Assembly (NCBI RefSeq): GCF_026745355.1
Contig: NC_079209.1
Coordinates: forward strand, 3,479,795-3,543,794
Direction: 5' to 3'
DNA: 64,000 nucleotides
Source of the DNA: Beta vulgaris subsp. vulgaris
Taxonomy: Eukaryota; Streptophyta; Magnoliopsida; Caryophyllales; Amaranthaceae
The notes under the pieces were generated by a model. The model was given only the letters and a program-made list of their open reading frames with translations, was not told the DNA's origin and ran no database searches. Below, piece after piece: positions 1 through 10,812 of the stretch. The translations under genes and the position numbers were made by a program. Position 1 is the stretch's first letter; each line of letters opens with the position of its first letter.

Positions 1-320
1 GAGAGGGTGCGAGGGGTGAGGATATCTGAGCGAGAAACGGCGGGTTTGAGAGGAAATGAGGGTTGGTGGGTTAAGAGGAAATGAGAGGGGTGTTTTGGGA
101 GGAATTAAGGTTCGAATAAGTTTATAAGGGTTGAGGGCTTTGAGGCGCATTTTTTTGTTGGGCCAAACTAAGAGAGGGAATGAGGGCGAGGCGCGTTTTT
201 GGTTGGGTCGAAAATCAGATGCGATTTTGGGCCACAACCGCATCTGGTATTTTTAATTGATGCGGTTTGGGCCAAACCGCATCAACTACTTTGTGACAGA
301 TGCACTTTTTTCCACCCATG
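1..320. mobile_element. CACTA-like non-autonomous element, cut off by the window's left edge
   Basis: The right end reads CTTTTTTCCACCCATG, a degenerate form of the CACTAGTGGAAAAAA terminus seen inverted at other elements here. Just inside it are inverted subterminal words built on GATGCGGTTTGGG and its complement (about 205-305), which can pair as hairpins. Read on the minus strand, 200-1 has a TATA-like box (CCCTTATAAACT) followed by a CT-rich leader, the layout found in the other CACTA-like elements of this window. The left terminus and one target duplication lie outside the window. Confidence 0.55.
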
Positions 321-730
321 ATAACTTAGAAGAACTTTTAAGCATATGATGGTCTAAATATATTTTTTTAATTTTTATAATTACATTTCATTAATACTTA
401 AGAGAGAGAGCCTCAACTCAAACTCAAGTACTTCTTCACAAGGAAGAAAATTTTTATAGCATTGACACACTCAAGAGTCGCAATTAGTAGATCCTGGACC
501 AAGGTGTAGGATGAGCATCCTACACCAGCTCCAAAATGCAAGGCAAGAAGAATGAAACGCACCATTCAACATGCAAAAAAGTAATTGATTTGACAGCTAA
601 TGTACATTCCCATTTCATCCAGTGTACATGTCGAAAATTCAAAAAGTAACTGATTTGACAGTTACTGTTCACCATTTAATAACTGATTTGATGTCAACCG
701 CCATCATTTCCCCCCATATACTGTTCAGCA
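321..730. other. Intergenic stretch, no gene seen
   Basis: A/T-rich sequence without a convincing ORF or RNA. TGTACA/GTACA words begin to cluster near 600-640 and continue into the tandem repeats that follow. Confidence 0.5.
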
Positions 731-1280
731 CTTCTCTCTTTTCCACACTCAACCTCCGTGTACATTCTTGGTTTCGTGGTTGTTCATTAACAAAATCAAA
801 ATGTACAATGACAACCCCTAGCTGAAAGTAACCCAATTCCTGAAACTGATGTCAAGTGAGTAATTTGCAATCTTTGTACACTGATGTGTTGATGTTTGTT
901 CACTAATGAAATTCAATATGTACAATTACAGTTTCATACCGAAATTCACCCTTCTCTCTTTTCCACACTCAACCTCCTTGTACATTCTTGACTTCGTGGT
1001 TGTTCATTAATAAAATCGAAATGTACAATGACAACCCCCCAGCTGAAAGTAACCCAATTCCTGAAGCTGATGTCAAGTGAGTAATTTGCAATCTTTGTAC
1101 ACTGGGTGTGTTGATGTTTGTTCACTAATGAAATTCAATATGTACAATTATAGTCCCATACTGAAATATGTTAAGTGAGTAATTTCCAATCTTTGTACAC
1201 TATTGGTGTGTTTGATGTTTGTTCACTAATGAAATTCAATATGTACAATTACAGTCTCATACCGAAATTCAATAAAATCA
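731..1280. repeat. Tandem repeat, about 215-bp unit, about 2.5 copies, rich in TGTACA words
   Basis: Unit 1 (about 731-949) and unit 2 (about 950-1165) share the sequence from CTTCTCTCTTTTCCACACTC through AATATGTACAATTACAG, with a few substitutions. A third, partial unit follows to about 1280. TGTACA/GTACA motifs recur every 30-60 bp in both orientations. No coding frame survives across the units. Confidence 0.8.
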
Positions 1281-1553
1281 CAATGTACACTGACGATCAT
1301 TGCTTTGATAACTGAAAATCACACTCGTATATTATTGTACACCAAACCATATACATTTGTACATTAAAAAAATTGTTTCAAGTGATGAGAGAGAAAGAGC
1401 TGACCCACTTTCAAAATACTGCTAAAAGCCAGCCACATGGGCAAGGTGTAGGATCTAATTTGCGCAAGACTCGAAACAGGGGCGGTTCTTGGCCCATGCA
1501 GTTTAGGCGACGGAATAGGTCCCCAAAAATAAAGGGCCCCGCAATATATTATA

Positions 1554-1810
1554 CTACCTCTGTTTTTATTTAGTTGCAACGTTTTGACTTTCACGCTTGC
1601 CAATGTACAATTTCAAATCGTTTTATCTCTAATTGTATGCAAGTAAAAATTATAAAAATTTGATATTATGAAAGCTTACATCGAAACGAATCAAACAAGA
1701 CCCCACATGACTATATTTTGTTTAACATATAAATCAATAAATGTGGTCAAATAAGAGAACATGAATAGTATAATTTGTCAAACGTTGCAACTAAAAAAGA
1801 ACGGAGGTAC
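1554..1810. mobile_element. Stowaway-like MITE
   Basis: Inverted ends CTACCTCTGTTTTTATTTAG and the complement of AAAAAAGAACGGAGGTAC continue inward through the shared word GTTGCAACGTT. TA dinucleotides flank both sides (1552-1553, 1811-1812), as expected of Tc1/mariner-type MITEs. It carries no coding capacity. Confidence 0.75.
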
Positions 1811-1845
1811 TATCTATTAAATGTTTGAAAGAAAAAGAAAAGGAA

Positions 1846-1926
1846 AGCATATGGATCAGTGGTAAAGTAGTAAGGGATGGGGCAAAGGGGTGCGGGTTCG
1901 ATTCTACTTAGGAGCAGTTTTTTTTT
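1846..1926 (+). other. tRNA-like Pol III unit (SINE head or tRNA relic)
   Basis: A box-A-like TGGATCAGTGG is followed about 40 bp later by the box-B-like GGTTCGATTCT and then an uninterrupted run of T, the usual Pol III stop. No proper cloverleaf stems were found, so a tRNA-derived SINE head is more likely than a working tRNA. Confidence 0.35.
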
Positions 1927-2165
1927 AATACTTTTTGCTGTTTTAATTATGACTGCTGAGATTTTCCAATAAAATTTACTCTATTTATAATCTAAATATT
2001 TGTTTATTTATAATTATTTGATATGTTGAGTGTACTTTTTTTAATTGAGAATCTAATATTTTTTATGAACTAAATATAAAATGCCCAATTTTAAGAGAGC
2101 GTATAGGGCCCCTGCTATTTTTGCCCCGCCCCTGACTCGAATTTAAAAACGAAGTAATACCAGAT

Positions 2166-2230
2166 ATCCCATATCGGCTAATTAAAGAAATCCATACACT
2201 TTAGTATGTATGGCTAAGTATGTTTATATT
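2166..2230 (+). promoter_or_regulatory. snRNA-type promoter of 7SL copy 1 (USE plus TATA-like box)
   Basis: ATCCCATATCG differs at one base from the plant upstream sequence element RTCCCACATCG. A TATA-like TTTAGTATGTA follows about 24 bp later and lies about 30 bp before the RNA start. This shorter spacing is the one known for Pol III-type plant snRNA/7SL promoters. Confidence 0.6.
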
Positions 2231-2524
2231 GCTGAGCTTGGTGACGCAGGCTTCTAACCTCAAGTGGGGAGCATTAAAATGGTGGAACAATAGAAATCTT
2301 GATTTGTGTATGTTGTTGGTAGTAAAAGTTGTTGCGGTTATCAAGTATGGGAAAGGAACTGCTGGCTTCACAGAGCAGCAAGCCCAGGTAGAAGATGGGT
2401 GTCTACCACCGGGTACTACATCCTCCGCCCATCGTGTACTACGTCCTTCGACCCATCGGGTACTACACCCTTTAACAATGTCATGATATGCACAATTCAA
2501 GATCTCTTTCCATTTGGACCATCA
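2231..2524 (+). ncRNA. 7SL (signal recognition particle) RNA-like gene, copy 1
   Basis: The 5' end GCTGAGCTTGGTGACGCAGG aligns base by base with the conserved 7SL Alu domain (mammalian GCCGGGCGCGGTGGCGCG register). The S-domain segment GGCTTCACAGAGCAGC is also present. The unit is about 294 nt, normal for plant SRP RNA, and stops exactly at a T run. SRP RNA scaffolds the particle that targets secretory proteins to the ER. The Alu motif expected to be UGUAA reads TCTAA here, and the USE has one mismatch, so this copy may be a pseudogene. It matches copies at 20538, 41140 and 51334. Confidence 0.7.
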
Positions 2525-2533
2525 TTTTTTTTT
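2525..2533 (+). terminator. Pol III T-run terminator of 7SL copy 1
   Basis: A run of about nine T directly after the last base shared by all four 7SL-like copies (GGACCATCA). Confidence 0.6.
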
Positions 2534-2814
2534 AATACTTTCTGTATTTTTTTTTTTAATTATGTAACATTAAAAGTTTTATATTACAAATTTGATTATG
2601 TTCTTTCCGTCTCTCTATCCTTCATATTCTAGAAAATGTGCAACTTCTACATGTTGCAATTATTTAGAGAATTTACAAGAATAATATAATCAGATTTCTT
2701 TTATGACAGTCTAATATATTTAGAGATTATATTGATTAATAATGCATAAAAGAAATCAGGTTATATTAGAGTGTCATAAAAGAAATCAGGTTATATTATT
2801 CTCGCAAAGTCTCG

Positions 2815-3120
2815 TTGTGATATAATTAAAAAGTTATAACCACCTCAATTAGCTTTTATTAGAACTTATTTTCTTCATTTAGTTTAAGAGTATTTACAAA
2901 AGTGAAACTTTTTAGAAATGCAAAATGAGCTAGCTAAGTGTCTAATACTTCCTCTATTATTTAATACTTATACATTGCTAAATTAAACATCTCCTATATT
3001 CCTCTATTATTTAATAATTATAACATGTAAGAGTTGCACATTTTTCAGAATATGGAGATAGAGAGACACAAAGAACATAATCAAATTTAGTAATATAAAA
3101 CTTTCAAATAAGGAAAATGT
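2815..3120 (-). repeat. Inverted copy of the 3' flank of 7SL copy 4
   Basis: Read on the minus strand, this segment follows 51716-51946 closely (AACATTTTCCTTATT, then GACACTTAGCTAGCTC, then TTGAGGTGGTTATAA). It lies opposite in direction to the adjacent 7SL copy 1, so an inversion or an inverted insertion occurred next to the RNA gene. Confidence 0.65.
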
Positions 3121-3852
3121 TACAATATTAAAAAAAATAGAACATGTTACAATAATAAAAAAAAATTGAGGAAATATTGAACATCTTCCCATCACCAAAG
3201 CCAAATTCAATTTCACATAAAAACTTAACGAGTTGAATTGAGCTCGAATTATACTACACCTCACTTGTTGACTTCTGACCCTTTTGCAAGGTAACCAGAG
3301 TTTAGTCCTGCGAGACTGAAACTCAAAATGCATGGAGGTCATAACTTGCTTTAAATTAAATTGGAGCGCCTCCCACAAGATGCGTTTTTTAGGTGTGATG
3401 ACTTTAACAGTCAATATATGAACTTTGGGCGAATCATCTTGAAGAAATTGACCCAATCTGCTAATCTAAAGATCCCACATGGCAATCTCTAACCTAGAAT
3501 ATCTAATCACAATATAATAGGACTAAAGAGAGAACCTCCTCTCATCTTTGACAAAAAACTCCGAATCATTATACCATACGATCGAGAGTACTACACCTTC
3601 AAAACTGATAGTAAACTTCGCGTACCAAATTGATACTTCCAAGCCAACCAAATACAACCTCCTACATTAACAGGGAACGAGGAAGGGGAACCACAATGTA
3701 AATAAATCTAAACTCAAGACTAACTCAGGGGAACGGGGAAGCTGGATACTAAAATTAACCACATCTAGGGATTGAGGAAGGGAAACCTATGACCTAAAAT
3801 TGCAAGAATCGGGAACTGGGGAACGGGAAGGGGAACTAATCCTATAAACTTA
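3121..3852. other. Intergenic stretch, no gene supported
   Basis: A 149-codon minus-strand frame (3456-3007) exists but becomes low-complexity hydrophobic sequence inside the inverted repeat, so it is not called. About 3183-3250 matches 44070-44130 in reverse (word CATCTTCCCATCACCAAAG), showing a shared repeat. Confidence 0.5.
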
Positions 3853-4148
3853 GGCCTTGTTTGGTTGTATATAGGAAGTCATACTTCTTAAGAAGTTATT
3901 TTTTTCATGTATTTGAAATTCCTAGAAAGTGTAATATTGTGTTTGGTTGATAATGGGAAGTAGAACTTCCTATGGGAAGCTCTACTTACTTAGGGGGACC
4001 TAGGTAAGTAACTTCCTCCATTTTGGAGGAAGTAGAACTTCCTAGGAAGTGCAAATTCTCATGGTTTTGCCAGCCAAACAACTTAATATACTTCTAATTC
4101 CTAGGAATTTGCACTTCCCATAATTTGTTTTGTCAACCAAACAAGGCC
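3853..4148. mobile_element. Tourist-like (PIF/Harbinger-type) MITE, copy 1
   Basis: Ends GGCCTTGTTTGGTTG...CAACCAAACAAGGCC are inverted, and TTA flanks both sides (3850-3852, 4149-4151). The element is 296 bp. A copy of identical length sits in the opposite orientation at 15459-15754. It has no ORF and was presumably moved by a Harbinger transposase encoded elsewhere. Confidence 0.85.
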
Positions 4149-4536
4149 TTAATGTACTATACTACGATAGTATGTATTGTGTATTTGTGACAGCTTAAAC
4201 AAGAAAGATAGAAGATCCCGATTCCCGGGTATTTCTTTTTCTGGTTACTAACGAATTTATCACCTATTGGTAGACTGATCGGGTATTTGCGTTACCGAAC
4301 TTACAATTGTTTACCAGCAGCTTTCTTCATTTATAACTTACCTTATAATAAAATCTATGTAGCATGACCTCCATGGCTCCGTCATTGGTTGATAACCTCA
4401 AATTTCTGAAAGCTTTACTATTAATATAGATAGAGTTTTCATGTTAGTTGTAGGCAATTGCCAAAACGTCAAGCAAATTACTTATTAGGAAATAAACTTA
4501 TGTTTATGGTTTAAATGATAGAATTGTACACTAAAA
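4149..4536. repeat. Host flank, partly shared with 23490-23602
   Basis: From about 4425 (ATAGATAGAGTTTTCA) to 4536 the sequence matches about 23495-23602. The match stops at the Helitron boundary and resumes at 8715, which defines the insertion point. No gene is seen. Confidence 0.7.
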
Positions 4537-4770
4537 CTAGGTTTTAGGCCCGTGCACAATGCACGGGAACTATTTAGTATAATAACAATGTTTATATATC
4601 AGCTACAATGAAAACGTGTAAACGATTCTTACGTTAACTTGATAAAAAAAACTCTGTGTTTAAGAGATATACACCTTTATATTAATTATAAAGTTGTTTA
4701 ACATATACATGATACTGATATGTTTTGGAAGACTTCTTTTTAGTGCAAAACGAAATTTATTAAGAAGTTA

Positions 4771-5033
4771 CTTCCTCCGTTCTATTTCTATAATATTGCA
4801 AAATGAGATTTTTACACTATCCATTCACCATCATAACCTTTCACTATATATTATGATTTTTATGTCAGGAAAAATATTGTCATGTGGGGTCTTGTTAGAT
4901 TCGTCTCGATATATACTTCAGAATATCAATTTTGTATAATTTACTAAAAAGTAATTAAAGATATTAATAGTTAAAATAGTGTATTAGCAAACGTGAAAAC
5001 TCAATTGTTGCAGTAGAAAAAGAACGGAGGTTG
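4771..5033. mobile_element. Stowaway-like MITE inside the Helitron
   Basis: Imperfect inverted ends CTTCCTCCGTTCTATTTCTA and the complement of GTAGAAAAAGAACGGAGG, flanked by TA on both sides (4769-4770, 5034-5035). No coding capacity. Confidence 0.65.
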
Positions 5034-5404
5034 TATAACATAGTCATAAGCAAAGCCAACAACACCTTATGTTGAGATGACAAAGGTAAATTAATGATCT
5101 CAACTGCTTCAAAAAGGGAGAAAATTTGCACGAACTTGGTCTTATCCTAGTAACCACTTAGGGGTCAATTGTCTTAGAAACCCTCTCCACATTACAGTCT
5201 TCATTTTTTACTCGAAATGGCCTTAAAGTGTTAGACTTCCCATGTTCTTTCTCATAAATTAGTACTATTAGGCAATTTTTACTCGTGACTGAGAAATGGC
5301 TACATAAAATTAGCCATGACTAAGAACTGGTCTCGGGAGATACAAAGCTACCATGTGATAGGGATTGTCCTTGACTTTTAACACATGGTCGAAAAAACTG
5401 TCTT

Positions 5405-5770
5405 TTTTGAAACATCATAAGAAATTTTGTTCCAACTGACGGAATAAGTACCATATGGGGTATAAATACCTTATTCCCCGTTGCTAACTGAAATACCACA
5501 ATTTCGATGATATATTGTATCATACCTTATTCCAAATTGTGTGTATTTTTTGAAACATCATAAGAAAATTTTGTTCCAACTGACGGAATAAGTACCATAT
5601 GGGGTATAAATACCTTATTCCCTGTTGCTACCTGAAATTACCATCATTTCGATGATATATTGTATCATACCTTATTCCCCGTTCCATCTGACGTAATGAG
5701 TATCATACGGGGTTTCCCACTTTACTTTTTTGCCTAAATACCTTATTCCCCGTTGCTACTTGAAATAATC
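5405..5770. repeat. Tandem repeat, about 148-bp unit
   Basis: TTTGAAACATCATAAGAAA through the end of the word GATGATATATTGTATCATAC occurs twice (about 5405-5525 and 5553-5672). A partial third unit contains GGGGTTTCCC and ACCTTATTCCCCGTTGCTAC. The unit holds a small palindrome-like core GTACCATATGGGGTATAAAT. Confidence 0.8.
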
Positions 5771-6417
5771 CTTACTCATTAGTTTCTTCCTAAAAACAAT
5801 TTTAGAATATATTAGCCACCACAATTTTAATATTAAGAATAATTTAGAAAATGATAATTTTGTATAGTAAACAAATATAAATACACAATACTTGTATAAT
5901 GTCTGTGTGTTATATAAGTTCTCCATATGATTTCCATTTCAATATTATCTTTTACATCAAAGAAAAAAGAAGCTGTCAAAACAAAGTGCATAGGCAAATT
6001 AACAACTTTTCTAATTCGATAACTTCTAATCTTTCAACAACAGTTTTACTGTCTTATAGACCAACTAAAATTGAATACTTATAAATCCCTCTTTTGATAT
6101 ATAAGCTTGATATATAATTAACTCATTTTGTTGATTCACCTTCTCAATTAGTGTCTCGAAGCTCATTAAAGAAAGCTATATTTATAATTTAAGCACATGG
6201 GCCATGTTGCACTCTCTCTGCTAATCCTTTATTTTAGAATTTTAATATAAAATGGGCCAAATTCAAAGTGTACATTTTCTTTAAAAATGATATTAATATC
6301 AAGCATAAGTTCATAAGTGGATGTATTTATATTTTTTGTTTCATTTGAATGTAAGAGCGTGGAAAAATTTTGAGTGATCCTAAGGTTAACCTCTTAGATA
6401 CAATAAAATAATAATAG

Positions 6418-6419
<2 letters not shown>

Positions 6420-6492
<73 letters not shown>
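6420..6492. repeat. (TA)n microsatellite
   Basis: About 36 uninterrupted TA dinucleotides. Other long TA tracts lie at about 21893-21944, 41854-41950 and 51992-52059, the last three each downstream of a 7SL-like gene. Confidence 0.95.
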
Positions 6493-6495
<3 letters not shown>

Positions 6496-6738
6496 ATTGG
6501 AGAGAGAACAATCATAAAATTAATGTCTGAATGTACTCTTGGCCAAGGAAATTTCAATAATTAGAGGGTTGGCAACCCGTTGGATCACCTAATCATCTAA
6601 ATTTTTTCGAACTTATATCGTCATAGTTTTGTCAAAATAAGTTGAAGTGAACCGACCCTTATATGTTGGTTTTCACTTTTTTACCTAATTTAATTTCTTG
6701 TTTCATATATTGTCTCTTGTCTTACTTCTCTCACTTTG

Positions 6739-6864
6739 AGGGACTGTTCTCCCCAGCTTATTGGTTCAGTTCAATTCCTAAATTGTTATCATTACTATTA
6801 GTTATAATTTAATTCAGTTCAGTTCAATTCAGTTCAGTTGTTTTATGGTAAAGAGAACATGCCC
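6739..6864. mobile_element. Short MITE with CAGTT-type repeats
   Basis: Ends GGGACTGTTCTCCCCAGC and the complement of GGTAAAGAGAACATGCCC are inverted, and the interior has TTCAGTTCAATTCAGTTCAG. It looks like a short relative of the element at 48831-49190. Confidence 0.5.
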
Positions 6865-7534
6865 TATCTCAATTTTTTTTTTTTAAAATAAATTAGTATG
6901 TATTGGTCGTGGATATGATTTGTTATGATGATTCATATTAGCCCACCTTAGACCACTTTGGGACTAAAGATTGAGCTATTATTGTTTTTGTTATATGTAA
7001 CCTCTGATCATAGTCATGGTGTGACTATTATTATTGCATTTGCATTTCCTCCTGCACGGGCTAGCATCTCATTATATTCATTACCAATAGTGAATAAGAA
7101 AAAAGAAAATTAATTAGCTGGCTAACATATTATCAGGATATCATATACTACTTGCTTCACATTTGCAATTTTTTCATTCAACCCATCACACGAGTTGTTT
7201 TATAATTCTTTCACAAAGTATGATATATAATAGGATGATTATGTCATATAGGAACACCGCGAAAAAGGTAAAAGAGTAAACAGAGGAAGGAATGAAGAAA
7301 GAAAAAAAAACACCACACTCAAACTCAAACCCCCTGCATAAACCATTTTTTCTTTTTTCTCTCGCTTTCCTCCAAATCCTTCGATCTCCCCATTAAAGAG
7401 AATACTTGAATACTTCCATCTCTTCTTCCTGTCTCTATCTCATTTCTAGAGAAGTGAGAAAATTGTTAGTCACTTCAAATTATTCTCATTGGCGAAATTT
7501 TAATTGTTAGGGTTTTTCGTTTCTCTCTCATCTA

Positions 7535-7747
7535 ATGGCGGTTTTGGGGTTGGAGTTTTTCTCTTTCCTCTCTGTTGGTTCGTTCCCAGTTGCTACTGTC
7601 GTTTTGTTGTGCAGGTTGTATGAATTGTTGTTTTGTAGGAGTTTTTCTCTCTTTCTTTTTTTTCTTACTCCAATTGATCGAATTGATACTCATTTTTGGA
7701 TGAATTACAGCAAAAATGAGCTGACTCAGTCGCTCTCAAATTACTGA
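7535..7747 (+). pseudogene. Gene 5'-end-like segment, probably captured by the Helitron
   Basis: From about 7300 to 7534 the sequence resembles a plant 5' UTR: CT-rich, with TCTCTCGCTTTCC and TTAGGGTTTTTCG. It leads to an ATG with G at +4 and a 70-codon frame. The predicted start (MAVLGLEFFSFLSVG) is hydrophobic, like a signal or membrane segment. After about 25 codons the frame turns into an unremarkable tail, and GTGCAG or GTAGG positions could be splice junctions, so the true exon may be shorter. No protein family is recognised. Its place inside a bounded Helitron suggests transduplication of a host gene's first exon. Confidence 0.4.
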
Positions 7748-8714
7748 TTGCTCATGTCCATGGCCGACACATTTATTTTGTTTTTGGTTCGATTTTTCTC
7801 CGACCTTTGATTATTCACCTTTTTTTATCATAATTTTCTCTATTTGAGGATTCTCAATTTGGTGAGATGTTTTGAAATTGTGGGTATGTAATATTTAATG
7901 GGTTTAACATAATGTTTGTGAATTATGGTTATAGAGTTGGTATTAGTCCTTTCTTTGCCTAAATTATAGCAATTATAAACAATCAATTTCCTAATTAGTG
8001 GATGTAAAACCGGTAACTATTGGATAAAAAAAACTTCTCATAAAATGATCTAGAAAAATTGTTGAACATCCTTCAGTACAGGCATGTATCTCAAAGAAAA
8101 AAAAAAGAGAGAAAAAGAGTAAAACATCTTTGCATGCATGTGTATATACTTGCACGGATTTATAATACAATCATTCAATTGTGTGTAACTAAATTTCCTT
8201 AAAGAATTTTAAAAAAAATCAATGAAATCATTTTAATAGGATTGACACGTGGCTTTGAATTGTGTATATATTCTTGCACGGATTTATAATACGGTCATTC
8301 AATTGTGTGTAACTAAATTTTCTTAAAAAATTTCAGTATCAAATCTAAAATCATCCTGCAAATATTTTTCAACATCAAAAAGAGTAGCTGAATGGAATAT
8401 TTGACAGGAAAGGAAAAACCTTGGAAGATTTGCTTAAGTGGAGATTTCCTTCCAGTGAGGAATCTTACTTTTACAGCCCAAAATCACGAATATATCTTCA
8501 ACTTAAGGAAATTGGAGGTTTCCCAAAGCATTCAATGACTGATTTTCAAAATTTGGGAAACTAATAATAAAGGAATCAAACATAATCATTTTAATGGAAT
8601 GTGACACGTGGCATCTATTTCATTGCTCTATGAATGTGGGGTGAATTGTGAGAGCATAATTTCTATGAGGATGCCACGTAGGCTAATTTTTTCTTGCTTT
8701 AATATTATATATGA

Positions 8715-8835
8715 TGGTTTAAGTGTCGATTCGATCAGATATGCCCCTCAATAAAGATTAGTTTTATGGGAATGTTTACTTGAAAAGTAGAACTCTTATG
8801 TTTCACATATTTGTTCCATTCTTTTTTGAGTTTTT
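8715..8835. repeat. Host flank shared with 23603-23724
   Basis: TGGTTTAAGTGTCGATTCGA and the following 120 bp match 23603 onward, continuing the target sequence of the Helitron. No gene. Confidence 0.8.
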
Positions 8836-9246
8836 TACGGGGATATACCAGGGTAATAGTACATTTTGTGGAGATATAATTCACTAATTTTTTTGTGAGG
8901 ATATACCAACCTGAATTTATGTTTTGTTAAAAGTTATCAAAAACACTATTTCTGGCGAGAAAGTCAAAGTTTTGGCCTTTGAATTGCTCAACTACTCTTT
9001 GTATAGTGTGTGATATGCAATTGCTTCTATTACATTCATTTCCCTCCAACTTCCTCACCGTCACTTTCTAGCTCACTCGCGAGTACCTATGAAGTCATAG
9101 GCTAAAAATTTGACTTTCTCGCCAAAAATAATGTCTTTGGTAGCTTTTAACAAAAAACTTAAATTTAGGTTGGTATATCCCCACAAAAAAAATTTAGTGA
9201 GGTATATCCCACAAAATGCACTATTATCTTAGTATATCCCAGCAAT
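8836..9246. mobile_element. Long-terminal-inverted-repeat element (about 410 bp), unclassified
   Basis: 8836-8980 (GGGATATACCAGGGTAATAG...GAGAAAGTCAAA) is inverted at about 9105-9246 (GACTTTCTCGCC...AGTATATCCCAGC). The arms are about 135-145 bp and the spacer about 120 bp, so the single strand could fold back. A second copy of the left arm is split by the Copia insertion (23725-23766 and 38706-38810). The class, Mutator-like or foldback, is not decided by the sequence. Confidence 0.7.
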
Positions 9247-9493
9247 TTTTTTTTTATATATCTTGAAATTCATCAATTTTGACACTATTATTTTTAAACC
9301 AATATACAAAAAAAGAAAATTAGCATGTGAGAAATTGCTAGATTAATTGCAATGGTTATTTTTAAAGTAACAACATCATATAATTATTGTTAGCACATAT
9401 TTATAGATGTTAATGGTTAAACCGTCAAAAGTTTTTTTTTTTTAAAAGATAAATTTCATTAATTGAATGACAAACGACATCTACAATAGATAT
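9247..9493. other. A/T-rich flank, no gene
   Basis: Contains poly-T/A runs and the left target sequence of the next element. Nothing else is supported. Confidence 0.5.
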
Positions 9494-10812
9494 CACAACA
9501 AGAATGCGCGCTTTTAGCGTCTGAATTTACCGTCCGACACCGTAAGCGGACGGTAAATTCAACATTACCGTTGGATAACGGTCAGTCGCAAATTAGAGTC
9601 CGTTTTTCTAAAATTAGCGTCCGTCTACGGAGCGGACGCAAATTACCGTCCATTTTGCGAAAATTAGCGTCCGACTTTTAACCGGACGCTAATTAGCGTC
9701 CGATTTTGATTAATTAGCGTCTGAAAAGGCGGACGCTAATTATAATCCATATTAAAATAAAATCGACCATATACCGTTCAAACACGTGGCAGCCCTTTAC
9801 TTTCATTCTCCTCATATACGCGGCCCTAACTCCCTCCTCATTCTCTCTCTCACTCAAACCCTAACTCCCTCCTCATTCTCCTCATTCTCCTCATTCTCTC
9901 TCTCTCACTCAAACCCTAACTCCCTCCTTATTCTCTCTCTCTCACTTACGCGGCCCTCCTCTCCTCTCTCTCTCACTTACGCGGCCCTCCCTCCCCTCTC
10001 TCTCCTCTTCGAACCCCTGCCATCCTTGCTTAGCATCGAAGATCCGGTGGGTTTTTGTCGCCGCCTAAAGTGTTCGTCGCTCAGCATCAGAGATCTCCGC
10101 TCAGCATCGAAGATCCGGTGGGTTTTCTGGGTTTTTGGTTCGTGGGGTGGGTGGGTTTTCTGGGTGGGTGGGGTTTTTCTTTAAAATGTTTTTTTTTTAT
10201 ATTTTTTGATATTTTTTTTGTTTTTAGGGGGTTAGTATTGTGGTAGATCTAAGTTTTTTAAGAACATCTATGTCCTTTTTTTTCTATAAAAAAATTCTAT
10301 CTTCCGCTAAAAATTTGGGTTTTGTGGTTTTTTAATTTTAATTTCGTTTTTTGTTTTTTTTTTAAATTTATTTCGATTTTGATTTTTCGTACTTATTTTT
10401 TGTCATTCTGATTTTTGATTATGGAGTTCGGATTTGAATAATTTTTCAGTTAATCTTTGGTTATTTTTCTTGTTAATTTAGTTAATTTTGGTTAATCTCA
10501 TTTAATTATGCTTGGGTTAAATTTTGGTGTTAATGTTTTGTTGTTTTAATTCTATGGTTGCAGATCTTGGTGGTTGCAGATCAGATGTGTTCAAGGATTA
10601 TTTGAAGAGATTGAATCCAAATATTAGTTGAATAGATGTATTTTTTTTTTTTTTTTTTTGATAAGTGAATAGAAGTATTTTTGAAATACTCTCTTCCATA
10701 TGAGAAGAGATTGGTTTTGTTTCATATTGTAGTTGATGTAATTTTTTTATTTAACATTTTAGTTCAAGTAATTTTGTTCTAGATATTACTGAGGGATGTA
10801 AAATATGTTGTA

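Larger units (their letters stand above)
4537..8714 (-). mobile_element. Helitron, 4.18 kb, minus strand, with precise empty site
   Basis: On the minus strand the element starts TCATATATAATATTAAAG at 8714 and ends with the hairpin CCCGTGCATTGTGCACGGG, then CCTAAAACCTAG, at 4537. It sits between A (4536) and T (8715). The uninterrupted site CACTAAAATGGTTTAAG is at 23596-23612, so both ends are fixed by comparison. It carries no visible Rep/helicase gene and is therefore non-autonomous. Inside are a Stowaway MITE, tandem repeats, a TA microsatellite, a small MITE, a gene-5'-end-like segment (7240-7750), and a local duplication of TGCACGGATTTATAATAC (about 8150 and 8275). Confidence 0.85.

Noticed and set aside
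3007..3456. Minus-strand 149-codon frame
   Set aside because: Half of it lies in the inverted 7SL flank and becomes low-complexity hydrophobic sequence. No family resemblance.
6327..6557. Minus-strand frame with a long Tyr-Ile run
   Set aside because: Produced by the (TA)n microsatellite.
7300..7747. Active host gene at the MAVLGLEFF frame
   Set aside because: It lies wholly inside a bounded Helitron and no downstream exons are visible, so a captured fragment is more likely.
9786..10184. Plus-strand 132-codon Ser/Leu/Pro-rich frame
   Set aside because: Translation of CT-rich direct repeats in the leader of a CACTA-like element; no domain and no stable composition.
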